Source: a bacterium
GTDB taxonomy: Bacteria > Chloroflexota > Anaerolineae > Caldilineales > Caldilineaceae
Direction: 5' to 3'
NCBI GenBank assembly: GCA_016124945.1
Contig: WGMT01000019.1
Location: forward strand, 1 to 64,000
DNA: 64,000 nucleotides
The notes beneath the pieces are model-generated. The model saw only the letters and a list, made by a program, of their open reading frames with translations. It ran no database searches and was not told the DNA's origin. Below, in pieces: positions 1 through 8,624 of this stretch (position 1 is its first letter; every line of letters starts with the position of its first letter). The position numbers were made by a program, and so were the translations under genes.

Positions 1-605
1 AACCTGTTCTGCGTACTACCAGAGCCAAAGACTAACACTTTCTCATCCCCCGCCCCACTCGCTACAATGCCAAACTTCTCTTCATACTGTAGTTCGATGG
101 TTTGAGTCACGGCCAGGTCCTGCAAATCTACGACCGACACCCGTCCAAAAAATCCGTTCACCCGGCAGGGCACAAAGGCATACCTGTCACTAAAATGAAT
201 GCCGTAAGACGGATCGCCACAAGGACGTATCACCTGCTCCAACTCACCCTCGGCCGAGACCACTGCCACACGGCTTTCCCCCTTGCCGGGTGTTGTACCG
301 TAGCCAACCCAGATGCGTCCTTGTGGATCTTGGTCGATGTTCCACGGATAGCCGTCAGGGAGTACGGTACGCCGTATCACTTCCCAATTTGCGGCATCAA
401 CCGCAACTAGCTCATTGTAGATCCTTCCCTCTGGGCTACTAACCGACTTACTCAGGACATAGAGTGGACGTTCCACCATCTCACCCATTTCGGTGACATC
501 GCCAGCCGCCTTCTCTACGATGGGAAGGTAGACGGTACACCCACTCAACAGGACCGCCAACAGGCAGACCCCAATCACCCACGCTAGACGTTGTCGCTGC
601 CACAT
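1..605 (-). CDS. Beta-propeller-like lipoprotein, partial (C-terminus beyond window)
   Basis: The reading frame is open from an ATG at 605 to the window edge (201 codons), with an AAGGAG ribosome site at 615-620, nine bases upstream. The N-terminus is a lipoprotein signal peptide: basic MWQRQR, a hydrophobic core, then a lipobox LLSGC with the lipidated Cys at residue 23. The rest aligns by eye with the next gene on the same strand (shared PLYVL, YNEL, PWNID, GRIWVGY and NGF..RV..VDL stretches), so the two are tandem paralogues. The repeated short beta-strand pattern with DxxxW/VxRRT phrases suggests a YVTN/WD-type propeller exposed outside the membrane. No enzymatic motif is visible; the function is unknown, perhaps ligand or surface binding. 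Confidence 0.85.
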   Translation of the reverse strand, partial: MWQRQRLAWVIGVCLLAVLLSGCTVYLPIVEKAAGDVTEMGEMVERPLYVLSKSVSSPEGRIYNELVAVDAANWEVIRRTVLPDGYPWNIDQDPQGRIWVGYGTTPGKGESRVAVVSAEGELEQVIRPCGDPSYGIHFSDRYAFVPCRVNGFFGRVSVVDLQDLAVTQTIELQYEEKFGIVASGAGDEKVLVFGSGSTQNR

Positions 606-631
606 GCGGTTGGTCTCCTTTGATGGGGCAC

Positions 632-1777
632 TCACGGACCCGTTGGCAGCAGCCTGAGCGCGCCAGGGAGATGCAAGAGTTGGGTCAGTTCGCCTGTTTC
701 TGGGTTGAATTCGTAGAGGCCACTGTCCCCGTGCGGATCCTCGTAAACGGAGTGGGCTAGAACTATTTGGCTGCTTACCCCAACGATATCGCCCGAGCTC
801 CAGCTGTCAGGCAATGGCCAGAAGGCGGAATCGCCGGTTTGCAGATCCAAACGCGAAATGAAACGTAGGGGCGAATCACTTGTGGTACCCTGCTGTGGGT
901 TGTGATAACTGTAAAGTTGGTTTCCGACAATCGTTCCCCATGTCGGCCCCAGCACCGGTAGGCTGACTTCGGTCAGTGTTGGTGGCGTTGTGAGATCCAG
1001 GCGCAGCAGCGCATCAGATTTCTCTGGATACTTGAGGCTGATCACGTTCAACAGGTAGAACTGCACTACGCCATCGTCTTCGTAGTGGACGATCTCCCGA
1101 ATTGACGAGAAATCCTGCGTCACAGTCGCTGTCACTGTATAAGTTTGCATGTCGAAGAGTGACACTCGGTTCAGTTCAGCACCGGCTCCGTAAAGCAGTA
1201 TCGTCCCCTCAATAGAGTCGCTCGCCACCAGACCAAACCTGTCCGGACTTACCACTTCAACCGCTTCGACCTCCGTGAAGCCCAACAGATCCAATACCAC
1301 AACCTTGGCGTAGAAACCGTTCATGGCACAGAGGACAAACGCATATTCCGTATTGAAATGGACACCCAGGTACGGATTCGGGCAGGGACGAAGGATCTCG
1401 TCCAACTCCCCTTCCGCTGACAGTACAACCACGCGGTTATCGCCTTCGCCTGGCAGGGAGGCATAGCTAACCCAAAGCCGCCCCAGCGGATCGCGGTCTA
1501 TGTTCCAAGGTGCGCCTGTCGGCAGCGTGGTGCGCCGCACAATCGACCAGGTGTCTACATCCACAATCGCTAGTTCGTTATACCGAAGCCCATCACTACC
1601 TTTGGCATTCCTTGTGAGGACATACAACGGGAAATCAGGTAGGTTGCTTGTACTGTCTGTTGCACCCCCCACTTCTGGTTCAGTGTTCACATTTAGGGGC
1701 AGGTCGATGGGGATGGCACAGCCGGCAAGCAGCCAGACAAGTATTCCACACGAAAACAGTAGATGCCGTATGAACAT
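632..1777 (-). CDS. Beta-propeller-like lipoprotein
   Basis: A protein of 381 residues with a lipoprotein signal peptide (MFIRHLLFSC..., lipobox LLAGC, Cys 20), so it should be anchored on the outer face of the cytoplasmic membrane. The ribosome site TAGGAG lies about ten bases before the ATG. After a short acidic linker the protein is a series of beta-strand repeats (LYVLTRNAKGSDG, YNELAIVDVDTW, WNIDRDPLGRLWVSYAS, NRVVVLSAEGEL, ...) typical of a six- or seven-bladed propeller with WD/YVTN-like blades. It is a paralogue of the truncated gene 27 bases downstream on the same strand, and the pair is probably co-transcribed. No catalytic residues can be named. A sensor or surface-binding role is inference only. 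Confidence 0.85.
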   Translation of the reverse strand: MFIRHLLFSCGILVWLLAGCAIPIDLPLNVNTEPEVGGATDSTSNLPDFPLYVLTRNAKGSDGLRYNELAIVDVDTWSIVRRTTLPTGAPWNIDRDPLGRLWVSYASLPGEGDNRVVVLSAEGELDEILRPCPNPYLGVHFNTEYAFVLCAMNGFYAKVVVLDLLGFTEVEAVEVVSPDRFGLVASDSIEGTILLYGAGAELNRVSLFDMQTYTVTATVTQDFSSIREIVHYEDDGVVQFYLLNVISLKYPEKSDALLRLDLTTPPTLTEVSLPVLGPTWGTIVGNQLYSYHNPQQGTTSDSPLRFISRLDLQTGDSAFWPLPDSWSSGDIVGVSSQIVLAHSVYEDPHGDSGLYEFNPETGELTQLLHLPGALRLLPTGP

Positions 1778-1953
1778 TGAAGAGTCACTCCTATCAAGTA
1801 TTTAGCAGATTACAGTAGTGCGACGCACTGACCCAAAAACGACCTGTATAGCTCTGTTCATGGATCGGTGCGCCGCACTTGTTACTGTTTATACAGTTGC
1901 TGTACTCCGCCGAAGTCTAGACAACCCCGACAAAGCGATGTCTTCCTCTACCA

Positions 1954-3141
1954 CTAGCGAGGGGGGTTCGTACCCTCTGACAGCGGTCGAAGGGCAGCGC
2001 TACGTGCAACTTCATCCGGCGCAACCGTGCGCACTGCAAAATCGAGCACAACTTCCGGCTCTGTATCAGGGTATTGACCCACAAGCCAGTTGTGATAGTC
2101 GGCATCGTTGCTGTCTACATCCTCATCAAGACGATTGAAGATCTGCCAAACCAATTGTGAACAGTACAATGCACAACGGGTTAGATCTTCCCTACACCGA
2201 TCATCCTCCTTCAAAAGGAAGTTAATGTTATAGCGCGTTCGTCCATCTGTGCCGTAACGTTCCTGCGCCCAGTCCAGGGCATCCACAACATCTGCTTGTG
2301 TATGAGGTGTATTTTCACGCATCAAGGAGATGCAGTAGCCTTCAAACTGCCAAAACGTTATGGGCAAAAGGTTCACTCCACCGGGTACCCCATTAGTGGC
2401 ATCTGCAATATTCGATTCGTAGACCTGGGGTTGTCCACCAACTACATCTCCGTTATAGACTCCCATGTGCGAAAACTTGATGGCATAGTAGAAGTTGACA
2501 AACGAATTCGGCACAGATCGGAAGAGCAGATCGCCGCGTTGCAGCAGGCCGAAATTCGCAGCGCTGGTTTGTGATGCACAGGGTTCCTCGGGCTCGACTG
2601 GCTGCAAGTCATTTCCTCCTTTTCCCAAAGAAGGCAAGAAGACTTGCCAGTCGGTGGTTGTTCCTTCAGGGACAACGACGGCATCGACGCTGAGTTGCGT
2701 CTCTTCGACGGCAACAACATCCTTTTCGGCAAGCCCATTCAAAAAACGTTGACGCAAGACACGGTCGGCGATGGCGAAGTTGGGATCGAGGGCAATCTCG
2801 GCGCGGAGGACGTCCATTTCGGCCATGATGGCCACGGCTGCGTCGGTCTCTTCGGCGGCCATCAGCCGCTCGTGGACAGCCCACAGCGCCTGTTGCCGCG
2901 CCCGCGTCTCCGGCGCGTAGGGCAGGCGCTTGGCAAAACGCGTCATGGCGTCGGTGTATTGGGCCGCCAACACTGGGTTGTCGGCTTGCTGCGCAGCCAG
3001 CGCGTTCAGCTCATCCAGGGCGGCGGCCAGTTGATCGGGCACACCGTCGCCGTTCAGGTCGATGCTGAAATCGTACGGCGCAGTGGCGTCGTCGGGCGCG
3101 GTGGGGGCGTCAAAACCAGCTTGTACAGGTGGGGGTTGCAC
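1954..3141 (-). CDS. Permuted NlpC/P60 (YiiX-like) papain-fold protein; signal peptide out of frame
   Basis: The open frame gives 395 residues from a GTG at 3141. Residues 28-36 read DLNGDGVPD, an EF-hand/dockerin-type calcium loop. Residues about 45-150 are Ala-rich and helical. The C-terminal half has a permuted NlpC/P60 (YiiX/DUF830-type) pattern: RGDLLFRS, then SHMGVY with His225 and ALYCSQLVW with Cys327, the likely catalytic pair of a cysteine peptidase, amidase or thioesterase. An internal VFLPSLGKGG resembles the C-terminal tail found on some Chloroflexota exported proteins. The GTG has no good ribosome site. The true start is probably the ATG at 3221, seven bases after an AGGAG, which opens an excellent signal peptide but runs into a stop after 18 codons because of a 7-bp repeat (separate entry). 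The gene may be phase-variable or frameshifted. Confidence 0.7.
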   Translation of the reverse strand: MQPPPVQAGFDAPTAPDDATAPYDFSIDLNGDGVPDQLAAALDELNALAAQQADNPVLAAQYTDAMTRFAKRLPYAPETRARQQALWAVHERLMAAEETDAAVAIMAEMDVLRAEIALDPNFAIADRVLRQRFLNGLAEKDVVAVEETQLSVDAVVVPEGTTTDWQVFLPSLGKGGNDLQPVEPEEPCASQTSAANFGLLQRGDLLFRSVPNSFVNFYYAIKFSHMGVYNGDVVGGQPQVYESNIADATNGVPGGVNLLPITFWQFEGYCISLMRENTPHTQADVVDALDWAQERYGTDGRTRYNINFLLKEDDRCREDLTRCALYCSQLVWQIFNRLDEDVDSNDADYHNWLVGQYPDTEPEVVLDFAVRTVAPDEVARSAALRPLSEGTNPPR

Positions 3142-3181
3142 GAACAGCGCGACACAGAGGGCGATCAGGCCGATGAAGGCC

Positions 3182-3207
3182 GGAAGGCGGAAGGCGGAAG
3201 GCGGAAC
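3182..3207 (-). repeat. 7-bp tandem repeat (GGAAGGC x3 plus partial) in a signal-peptide coding region
   Basis: Three perfect copies of GGAAGGC (TTCCGCC on the coding strand) occupy 3182-3202, followed by a partial GGAA. They lie between the well-placed ATG at 3221 and the body of the papain-fold gene. With three copies the ATG frame terminates early. With four copies (or one) it would read MKMISFRLPPSAFRLP..., a hydrophobic core and VQA before GFDAP, a textbook export signal. Slippage of a heptamer changes frame, so copy number can switch export on or off. Confidence 0.6.
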
Positions 3208-3428
3208 GAGATCATCTTCATTTCCATTCTCCTACTGCGTGATACTGGGAAACGCGCCGGCTGAGCGTTCGACGAGGGATCGATCCAATCAGGCAGTCTG
3301 TTTCCCGTGAGGAAGTTGATACGGTTGAAAAGCAAGCTACGATGTCATTTGCTGCGGAGAAATGCCAACAACCACGCAAAGTATAGTGCATTAATTTGAA
3401 AGCGCGCAAACCAATAAATCTGATTGAC

Positions 3429-3566
3429 GATTTTCGATTGACGATTTACGATTGTCCGATTGAGTTTGTGACGCCGGGATTGGCACGTTACCTGCTCAAC
3501 AAAATCAGCCGCCAGCAGACCATTCACAACCCCAACACGACAATCGCAAATCGTCAATCAAAAATC
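3429..3566. repeat. Heptamer-based inverted repeat upstream of the MFS gene
   Basis: The arms at 3429-3456 and 3539-3566 are reverse complements at 26 of 28 positions and consist of GATTGAC/GATTTAC-like units. The loop is about 80 bases. The right arm ends 13 bases before the MFS start codon, leaving no clear Shine-Dalgarno sequence. The whole 3228-3579 gap contains nothing else that I recognise. Confidence 0.8.
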
Positions 3567-3579
3567 GAAAATTCCCTTC

Positions 3580-4773
3580 ATGCGCAACTTCCGTCTGCTT
3601 ACCCTTATTTTCGGCCTCATGTATGTGACCATCGGCATCGGCTCGCCGTTGATATCGCTCTACCTCGAAGAGTTGGGCGCCAGCTATGACCGCATTGCGC
3701 TAATCATGACCACAGTGGCCGCCACGGCCCTGGTCACAAACTTCTACTGGGGACGACTGTCGGACAAATTGGGGCGACGCAAGCCCTTTTTGATTGGCGG
3801 GCTGTTCACCATGATCCTTACCTACCTGGCGCTGAGCCAGGCGCCATCAGCCAACTGGGCGTGGCCGGTGTTGGTGATCAACGGCGCAGCGCTGGCGGCC
3901 TACACCACCCCGAGCTTGGCGTTGATTGGCGACGTCCTCGCCGGTAGTGGACAGCGCGGGCGGCGCATGGGCGTCTACCGCGGCGTGGCCTCGCTCACCT
4001 TCGCCCTCGGCGCGGTGACCGGCGGACGGCTGGCCGACGCCACATCGATTGCCACGGCGTTGGCCCTCTGTGCCGCTTTCTACGCGCTGGCACTCGTCTT
4101 CGCGCTGACGTTGCAAGAACCTAAAGCGGTACAGACACGAACACCGGGCGCAACCGATGAAGCTGTCCCCGCGGCGGAACGAGTGCCGGCCCGCTTCCTT
4201 GTGGGCGTGGCGTTGTGGATCGCGGGGATCGGCGCGGCGACCTCCATGTGGCCCAACTACATGGCGGGTCTGGGCTATAGCAAAACGACGATTAGCAGCC
4301 TATGGGGCTTCGCCGCCTTCTGGGAAGTACCGGGCATGGTGCTTGTCGGTCACCTTTCGGATATCTTCGGGCGGGTGCCCTTGCTCATGGCAGGCGGTTT
4401 GGGCGTCGCCGGGGTGATGGGTGGTTACATCCTCTTCTCTAGTTTCCTCCCTGGCCTGATCGGGGTACAATTCCTACGCGGTTTTGCCTACGCCGGCTAC
4501 ACCGCCAGCGCCATGACCTTCGCCGCCGAATGGGGATCCGACCGCAGCCGCGGCCACAACAGCGGCAGCTACAACGCCGCCACCGGGGCAGGTCAACTGC
4601 TTGGCACCCTCCTGGGCGGCACCCTGGCCCAATACTTCGGCTTCCAGATCCTCTTCGCCGTCTGCGCCGCGATTGCGGTGAGCAGCGCGATCTGTTTTTG
4701 GGGGCTGGGGAGGGGGAAGGATGAGGATGTTGACGCGGCTGTCGAGGCTGGTGCGGTTGAGCGTAGTGCGTAG
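3580..4773 (+). CDS. MFS transporter
   Basis: A protein of 397 residues with about twelve hydrophobic segments. It carries the MFS loop 2-3 signature (GRLSDKLGRRKP, residues about 65-76) and its second-half echo (GHLSDIFGRVP), which define a major facilitator of the drug/sugar efflux-uptake type. A Glu/Ala-rich hydrophilic loop of about 30 residues separates the two six-helix halves. The stop codon lies inside the left arm of the next inverted repeat, so the last residues (ERSA) are partly repeat-encoded. It opens a run of oxidoreductase and isomerase genes on the same strand and may import or export the sugar or polyol they act on. Substrate is not predictable from sequence. Confidence 0.85.
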   Translation: MRNFRLLTLIFGLMYVTIGIGSPLISLYLEELGASYDRIALIMTTVAATALVTNFYWGRLSDKLGRRKPFLIGGLFTMILTYLALSQAPSANWAWPVLVINGAALAAYTTPSLALIGDVLAGSGQRGRRMGVYRGVASLTFALGAVTGGRLADATSIATALALCAAFYALALVFALTLQEPKAVQTRTPGATDEAVPAAERVPARFLVGVALWIAGIGAATSMWPNYMAGLGYSKTTISSLWGFAAFWEVPGMVLVGHLSDIFGRVPLLMAGGLGVAGVMGGYILFSSFLPGLIGVQFLRGFAYAGYTASAMTFAAEWGSDRSRGHNSGSYNAATGAGQLLGTLLGGTLAQYFGFQILFAVCAAIAVSSAICFWGLGRGKDEDVDAAVEAGAVERSA

Positions 4774-4847
4774 TGCGTGGTGCGTAGATGTGTTCAAGAG
4801 TTACCAATCTCAAGGCCAACAACTCAACGGACTACGTACTACGCACT
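4765..4847. repeat. Inverted repeat of TAGTGCG units spanning the MFS stop codon
   Basis: The left arm at 4765-4787 is AGTGCGTAGTGCGTGG followed by TGCGTAG; the right arm at 4832-4847 is CTACGTACTACGCACT (14 of 16 pairs). The TAG at 4771-4773 that ends the MFS gene is part of the left arm. Confidence 0.75.
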
Positions 4848-4904
4848 ATCCTAAACCAAACCAGATCCGAACCACCCAATCACCCACTCCCCAGGAGGTC
4901 CTCT

Positions 4905-6155
4905 GTGATCCGCATCGGCATCGTCGGCTGTGGACGAATTTTGAATGCGCATCTCCACGGCTATCGCAAACTGCGTGAGGCGGGCTATGACAATTTCCGC
5001 ATCACGGCCCTGTGCGCCCGCAACATTGAGGACGCCCACATGTTCCGCAAACGTGGCGAGGGGCCGGCACCCCGCGCCGCCGTGCTGCCGCCCGAGTCGG
5101 GCGATCCCCTGGCCGCGCCCCACATCTACCTGAGCGACTTCCAGCCCGACACCGACGTGGCTGTCTTCAGCGATTACAACGAAATGATCGCCTCCGGCCT
5201 CGTCGACGCGGTCAACGATTTCACCACGTTGCGCGTCCACCACCAGGTGGGCCTCGCCGCATTGGACGCGGGCAAGCATCTGCTCGTAGAAAAGCCGCTG
5301 GCGATCTCGGTGAAAGCGGGCAGCCTGATGGTGGAACGGGCCAGGGCCAACGGGCTGACGCTGGGCCTTTTTGAAAACGTGCGCCAGATGACACAGGTGC
5401 GCGCCGCGGCCTGGGCCGTGCAGCAAGGACTCATCGGCGACGTGCAAATGGCCCTTTTCGGCGGCATCGGCGGACCGTGGTCGCCCGATGTGATCACGGC
5501 GGAGACGCCCTGGCGCCATCGCAAGTTGGAGGCGGGCGGCGGCGGCGCCATCGACATCGGCGTGCATGTGATGCACTGGCTGCGCTACGTCTGCGGCGAG
5601 GTGGCGACGGTGAGCGCCACGGTGCGCACGCTGGAGCCTGTCCGCTACCTGCACGGTGACCCGTCCACCGGCGTGCGCGTCGACGCCAATGTCGACGACA
5701 CCTACTTCGCCACCGTCACCACCGAGCGCGGCGCGCTGGCCCAGTTACTCTTCTCCTGGGGCGGGCATGGCGAAGCCACCGGCATCCCCGGCGGGCCGGT
5801 CTTTTACGGCAGCAAGGGCTGCATCAAAGGCGGCGAGATCATCCTCGACGACGGCAGCCACCAGGATCTGGAAACGGTCTTCCGCGCCCAGGCCGACGCC
5901 GCCACGCTGGACAGCTTCTTCCCCCACGGCTTTGAGGACCCCTTCGCCATCCAGCAACTGGATTGGCTCAACGCCATCGAGCGCGGCGCACAGCCCGAAA
6001 CCGACGGCGCAGAAGGTCTACGCGACCTGGCCGCCGCCTACGCCATGATCGAGTCCTCGGCGCTGGGCCGCACGGTGACGCTGGCAGAGGTCTTGTCTGG
6101 CGTTGTGGACGGTTATCAACAAGAGATCAACCAACACTATGGGATTTTCGATTGA
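4905..6155 (+). CDS. Gfo/Idh/MocA-family NAD(P)-dependent oxidoreductase (paralogue 1)
   Basis: The start is a GTG at 4905, chosen because AGGAGG at 4893-4898 is six bases upstream and the Rossmann strand begins at once (IRIGIVGCGRI). The protein has 416 residues. The N-terminal Rossmann domain binds NAD(P). EKPLAIS (about residue 129) is the family's EKP motif, with Lys acting in catalysis, and GGGAIDIGVHVMHWLRY holds the substrate-domain Asp/His pair. Family members oxidise sugars, inositols or amino-sugars at a ring carbon, or work on related dehydratase chemistry. It is longer than the usual 330-380 residues, with an insertion near residues 45-75. Neighbouring paralogues and an isomerase support carbohydrate catabolism. 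The final codons fall in an inverted-repeat arm. Confidence 0.88.
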   Translation: MIRIGIVGCGRILNAHLHGYRKLREAGYDNFRITALCARNIEDAHMFRKRGEGPAPRAAVLPPESGDPLAAPHIYLSDFQPDTDVAVFSDYNEMIASGLVDAVNDFTTLRVHHQVGLAALDAGKHLLVEKPLAISVKAGSLMVERARANGLTLGLFENVRQMTQVRAAAWAVQQGLIGDVQMALFGGIGGPWSPDVITAETPWRHRKLEAGGGGAIDIGVHVMHWLRYVCGEVATVSATVRTLEPVRYLHGDPSTGVRVDANVDDTYFATVTTERGALAQLLFSWGGHGEATGIPGGPVFYGSKGCIKGGEIILDDGSHQDLETVFRAQADAATLDSFFPHGFEDPFAIQQLDWLNAIERGAQPETDGAEGLRDLAAAYAMIESSALGRTVTLAEVLSGVVDGYQQEINQHYGIFD

Positions 6156-6280
6156 CGATTGACGATTGTCGTGTTCAGTCAGTGAGTTCGGTATGGGTGT
6201 GTTGTTTTGGACGAGCTTCCCAGCACAACAACCCCATACCGAAATCAGTCACTCAACGCGACAATCGTCAATCGAAAATC
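6143..6280. repeat. Inverted repeat of GATTGAC units spanning an oxidoreductase stop codon
   Basis: The left arm at 6143-6171 has one more GATTGAC unit than the right arm at 6259-6280. The shared 22 bases pair perfectly. The TGA at 6153-6155 is inside the left arm. The loop itself holds a second stem: GAGTTCGGTATGGGTGTGTT pairs with the stretch ending near 6248. Confidence 0.8.
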
Positions 6281-6312
6281 GTAAATCCCCCCCCCAATTC
6301 GGAGTCAATGAC

Positions 6313-7326
6313 ATGAAAAAGATCGGAATCATCGGCGCAGGCGCCATCGCCCGCGTCCACGCGGATCGCTGGGCCAGGATGCCCGGCGTGGAGATCGCAG
6401 GCTACTATGACATTGTGCCGGAAGCGGCACAGCGCGCCGTGGACCAGTACGGCGGCAAGGCATTTGCCTCGCTCAGCGCCATGTTCGACGCCGTCGACGC
6501 CGTGGACATCTGCACCACGGCGGTGGCGCACAAGGAACCGATCCTGGCGGCGGCGGAAGCAGGCGTGCCCATGGCCTGTGAAAAGCCGTTGGCGCGTCAC
6601 CTCAGCGATTGTTACGAGATCGTCGAAGCGGTGGAACGCACCGGCACGCCCCTCTTTGTGGCCCAGGTGGTACGCTTCTTCCCCCAATACGCCAAGGCCA
6701 AAGAGACGCTGGACAGTGGCGCGCTGGGCAAACCCGCCGTCATCCGCACCGTGCGCGGCGGATCAATGCCCCGGGCGGGCAGCACCTTCCACAGCGGCTA
6801 CTACGCCGACTTCAACCAGAGTGGCGGCGTCATCCTCGACGTGAGCATCCACGACATCGACTATGTGCGCTGGTGCTTCGGCGAAGTGGAACGTGTCTTT
6901 GCGCGGGGTCTCATGAACGCCGGCCTGCCCAAAGACCACACCCTGATCACGCTGCGTTTCGAGAACGGCGCCATTGGTCACATTGAAGGCGGCTGGGCCT
7001 TCCCGCCCAACAAATTCCGCACCCGCGTCGAAATCGCCGGCACCGAAGGTCTGCTCGAATGGGATTCCCTCGACCGCGATCCGCTGGAGCTGACCACCTT
7101 CGACGCCGAAGCCGGCGCCGACGTCACCTTCACGTCGCTCAGCCCCCTCGCCCCCGAGGACGATCCCTACTACGCCGAACTGGCCCACTTCATCGACTGC
7201 GTTGAACACAAAAAGCCCTTCCGCGTCACCCCCTACGACGGCCTCATGGCGGTGAAGATCTCCTTGGCGGCGATTGAGTCGGAGAAGCGTGGGGAGCCGG
7301 TGCGGATTGCGGAGTTTAGTGCGTAG
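6313..7326 (+). CDS. Gfo/Idh/MocA-family oxidoreductase (paralogue 2)
   Basis: Start ATG at 6313 with GGAG at 6301-6304. An earlier in-frame start would lie within the inverted repeat. The product has 337 residues, the family's normal length. MKKIGIIGAGAIARVHADRW is the Rossmann GxGxxA/G loop, CEKPLARHL the catalytic EKP motif, and SGGVILDVSIHDIDYVRWCFG the Asp...His substrate motif. Expected activity is NAD(P)-dependent oxidation of a cyclic sugar or polyol in the cytoplasm. It sits in series with two paralogues, which may act on successive or epimeric intermediates. The last two codons and the TAG (SA-stop) are the first bases of another heptamer repeat. Confidence 0.9.
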   Translation: MKKIGIIGAGAIARVHADRWARMPGVEIAGYYDIVPEAAQRAVDQYGGKAFASLSAMFDAVDAVDICTTAVAHKEPILAAAEAGVPMACEKPLARHLSDCYEIVEAVERTGTPLFVAQVVRFFPQYAKAKETLDSGALGKPAVIRTVRGGSMPRAGSTFHSGYYADFNQSGGVILDVSIHDIDYVRWCFGEVERVFARGLMNAGLPKDHTLITLRFENGAIGHIEGGWAFPPNKFRTRVEIAGTEGLLEWDSLDRDPLELTTFDAEAGADVTFTSLSPLAPEDDPYYAELAHFIDCVEHKKPFRVTPYDGLMAVKISLAAIESEKRGEPVRIAEFSA

Positions 7327-7418
7327 TGCGTAGATGTCGAGCATATTGACGCGTTTCCTGGAACCTGAAATCCACCAATAGAGAAATCAGTTCCTCAACG
7401 GACTACGCACTACGTACT
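7318..7418. repeat. Inverted repeat of TAGTGCG units spanning an oxidoreductase stop codon
   Basis: The left arm at 7318-7333 (AGTGCGTAGTGCGTAG) and right arm at 7403-7418 (CTACGCACTACGTACT) pair at 15 of 16 positions. The left arm supplies the Ser-Ala-stop end of the upstream gene, exactly as at the MFS gene about 2.5 kb upstream. Confidence 0.8.
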
Positions 7419-7457
7419 CTCTCAACAAAAAGTCATTCATAGAAAGCGACAGCCACT

Positions 7458-8462
7458 ATGACCACAAATGTTTCTCTCCGCATCGGCATGCTCAGCTTCG
7501 CCCACATGCATGCGGCTTCTTATGCGAATTCGTTGTGTCAGATCCCCGGGGTGGAGATTGTGGGGATCTTCGATGACAACGCCGAGCGAGGCAAGGAACA
7601 GGCGGCCAACTTCGAAACCGAATTCTTCGCCGACGCCGACACGCTGCTCGACAGCGGCCTAGACGCGGTGATCATCTGCTCGGAAAATGTGAAGCACCGC
7701 CCGATGGTGGAACAGGCCGCCGGCCGCGTCAAGGCGATCCTGTGTGAGAAGCCGATTGCCACCACCGTCGAGGACGCTCAAGCCATCATCGACGTCTGCG
7801 CACAGACCGATACGAAGCTACAGATCGCCTTCCCTGTGCGCTTCTCACCTGCCATGCAGCAGTTAAAGCAGATTTTGGACAGCGGACAGTTGGGCCGCAT
7901 CTTCAGCGCCAAGTGTACCAACCACGGCTACCTGCCCGGTGGCTGGTTCGTGCAAAAGGAGATGTCGGGCGGCGGCGCGGTGATCGACCACACCGTCCAC
8001 GTCATCGACGTGTTGCGCTGGTTCTGGGGCGCCGAGGTCACCGAAGTCTACGCCGAAGTGGGCCACAGCCTCGTCTACCCCGATCTGGGCATCGACGACG
8101 CCGGGCTGCTCTCCTTTCAACTGAGCAACGGCATCTATGGCACGCTGGACACAAGCTGGTCGCGCCCATCCAGCTACCTCACCTGGGGCGACGTCAAGAT
8201 CGAAGTCCTGGGCGACAAGGGCATGATCCGCAGCAACGCCTTCAACCAGCAGCTCACCGTCGCCTCGAACAAGGTGGGCAAGAGCCGCTGGGTGGGCTGG
8301 GGCAGTGACATCGACTTCGGCCTGATCCAAGACTTCGTCGCCATGGTCCGCGAAGACCGCGCCCCCTCCATCACCGGCTACGACGGCCTGAAGGCGATGG
8401 AAGTGGCGTTGGCGGCGTACGAGTCCGCACGCACGGGAAGACCAGTGAAGATTGACGACTGA
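7458..8462 (+). CDS. Gfo/Idh/MocA-family oxidoreductase (paralogue 3)
   Basis: A protein of 334 residues. The N-terminal segment LRIGMLSFAHMHAASYANSL replaces the usual GxGxxG glycines with SFAHMH, a variation known in some family members, so cofactor binding may differ. The catalytic EKP motif is present (LCEKPIATTVEDAQ), as is GGGAVIDHTVHVIDVLRWFWGAE. Only a weak purine stretch precedes the ATG. The reading frame ends KIDD-stop, encoded by GATTGACGACTGA, the first bases of the following inverted repeat. Role: probably a sugar/polyol dehydrogenase or related step in the same pathway as its two paralogues. Confidence 0.87.
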   Translation: MTTNVSLRIGMLSFAHMHAASYANSLCQIPGVEIVGIFDDNAERGKEQAANFETEFFADADTLLDSGLDAVIICSENVKHRPMVEQAAGRVKAILCEKPIATTVEDAQAIIDVCAQTDTKLQIAFPVRFSPAMQQLKQILDSGQLGRIFSAKCTNHGYLPGGWFVQKEMSGGGAVIDHTVHVIDVLRWFWGAEVTEVYAEVGHSLVYPDLGIDDAGLLSFQLSNGIYGTLDTSWSRPSSYLTWGDVKIEVLGDKGMIRSNAFNQQLTVASNKVGKSRWVGWGSDIDFGLIQDFVAMVREDRAPSITGYDGLKAMEVALAAYESARTGRPVKIDD

Positions 8463-8589
8463 CGACTGACGACGGAAGTTGTCGCCAGGCCCCAAAGAAT
8501 GGGCTATTGGCGACAAGGATGCCAATGAATCAACACGTTCTCAACGCGATCCGTCGTCCATCGTCAGTCGTCCATCGTCAGTCGTCCAT
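8451..8589. repeat. Inverted repeat of GACTGAC/GTCGTCC-type units
   Basis: The left arm at 8451-8476 is ATTGAC followed by GACTGAC repeats and includes the TGA of the upstream gene. The right arm at 8550-8589 is made of CGTCAGTCGTCCAT units, the reverse complement. The right arm has more units than the left, as expected of slippage. Confidence 0.75.
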
Positions 8590-8624
8590 CCCTCCAGCCA
8601 ACAAACTCAACAAGGAGCCACACC

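Noticed and set aside
4788..4904. Upstream extension of the first Gfo/Idh/MocA gene (ATG at 4788)
   Set aside because: The extension translates the inverted repeat; AGGAGG and GTG at 4905 place the start directly before the Rossmann strand.
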